Positions 12,259 through 12,420 of a stretch of DNA of 12,420 bases are shown piece by piece. Every line of letters starts with the position of its first letter. Position 1 is the stretch's first letter. The notes beneath the pieces are model-generated. The model was not told the DNA's origin. It saw nothing but the letters and a program-made list of their open reading frames with translations, and searched no databases. Where the stretch lies: positions 1 to 12,420 of the forward strand of contig JACVRU010000039.1 in assembly GCA_014534295.1 (NCBI GenBank), read 5' to 3'. The translations under genes and the position numbers were made by a program. Source of the stretch: Thermoleophilia bacterium (lineage in GTDB: Bacteria; Actinomycetota; Thermoleophilia; Gaiellales; Gaiellaceae).

Positions 12259-12420
12259 ATGGACGACCTCCTCCTCCACGACCTCGAGTCCCTCGGGGCG
12301 ATCTCGCAGGACGAGGAGACGCGGACGATCTTCCTACGCATGGCGGCGCTCTCGCGCGCCGGCCGGATCGAGCCCTTCCTCGCCCAGCTGGCCGCCGACG
12401 ACGAGGTCGACGAGGAGACG
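12259..12420 (+). CDS. Unrecognised acidic protein, N-terminal part (runs off right edge)
   Basis: I do not recognise this protein. The 54 codons seen begin MDDLLLHDLESLG and are rich in Asp/Glu and Leu, with two predicted amphipathic helices (about 20-36 and 38-50). No membrane segment, signal peptide or known motif is visible. ATG at 12259 is the first in-frame start after a TAA at 12250-12252; AAGAGG precedes it at only 2 nt, closer than usual. The gene lies 33 nt after parB on the same strand, so it may belong to the parAB transcript unless the small hairpin between them ends it. Codon use is G+C-rich like its neighbours, supporting a real gene. Confidence 0.6.
   Translation, partial: MDDLLLHDLESLGAISQDEETRTIFLRMAALSRAGRIEPFLAQLAADDEVDEET

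Noticed and set aside
1..12420. Mobile elements, CRISPR arrays, tRNA or rRNA genes, toxin-antitoxin or defence genes
   Set aside because: None was found: there are no terminal repeats, no transposase motifs and no spaced repeats, and nearly all sequence is accounted for by housekeeping genes.

Overview
This window is the replication-origin neighbourhood of a very GC-rich bacterial chromosome. The gene order gyrA-gyrB-dciA(DUF721)-recF-dnaN-dnaA | oriC | rpmH-rnpA-yidD-yidC-jag-rsmG-parA-parB is the classic actinobacterial arrangement, with the DUF721 gene between recF and gyrB being especially typical. The DnaA Walker A region reads GGTGLGKTH rather than the GESGLGKTH familiar from Streptomyces and Mycobacterium, and GyrB carries a long insertion absent from those genera. 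I therefore infer a deep-branching Actinomycetota lineage, perhaps Thermoleophilia-like; that placement is an inference, not something the window proves.

Left arm (1-7534): every gene is on the minus strand, reading away from the origin. In transcription order these are dnaA (initiator), a 135-bp spacer with a hairpin and two weak DnaA-box-like sites, dnaN (sliding clamp), recF (gap repair), dciA (helicase loading), gyrB and gyrA (gyrase; gyrA runs off the left edge). dnaN/recF and recF/dciA each overlap by 4 nt. recF appears to start with CTG, because no ATG, GTG or TTG is available in the right place.

Origin (7535-7767): a 233-bp gene-free interval holds an A+T-rich patch, a 14-bp palindrome built from two facing DnaA half-boxes, one perfect DnaA box (TTATCCACA on the minus strand), weaker boxes, and a good -10 element for rpmH.

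Right arm (7768-12420): every gene is on the plus strand, again reading away from the origin. rpmH (L34), rnpA (RNase P protein), yidD and yidC (membrane insertion), jag/khpB (RNA binding) and rsmG (16S rRNA methylation) form a tightly packed ribosome and membrane-biogenesis cluster with repeated start/stop overlaps. parA and parB (chromosome segregation) follow, then the first 54 codons of an unrecognised acidic protein.

Together the genes cover initiation, elongation, supercoiling control, repair and segregation beside the origin, all co-oriented with fork movement. Nine of the fifteen genes start with a codon other than ATG. I see no mobile element, CRISPR array, tRNA/rRNA gene or defence system. 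This is a housekeeping region, and its points of interest are in details: the recF start, a sparse origin, leader hairpins before gyrB and yidC, a divergent RsmG, and domain layouts of GyrB and DciA unlike those of well-studied Actinobacteria.
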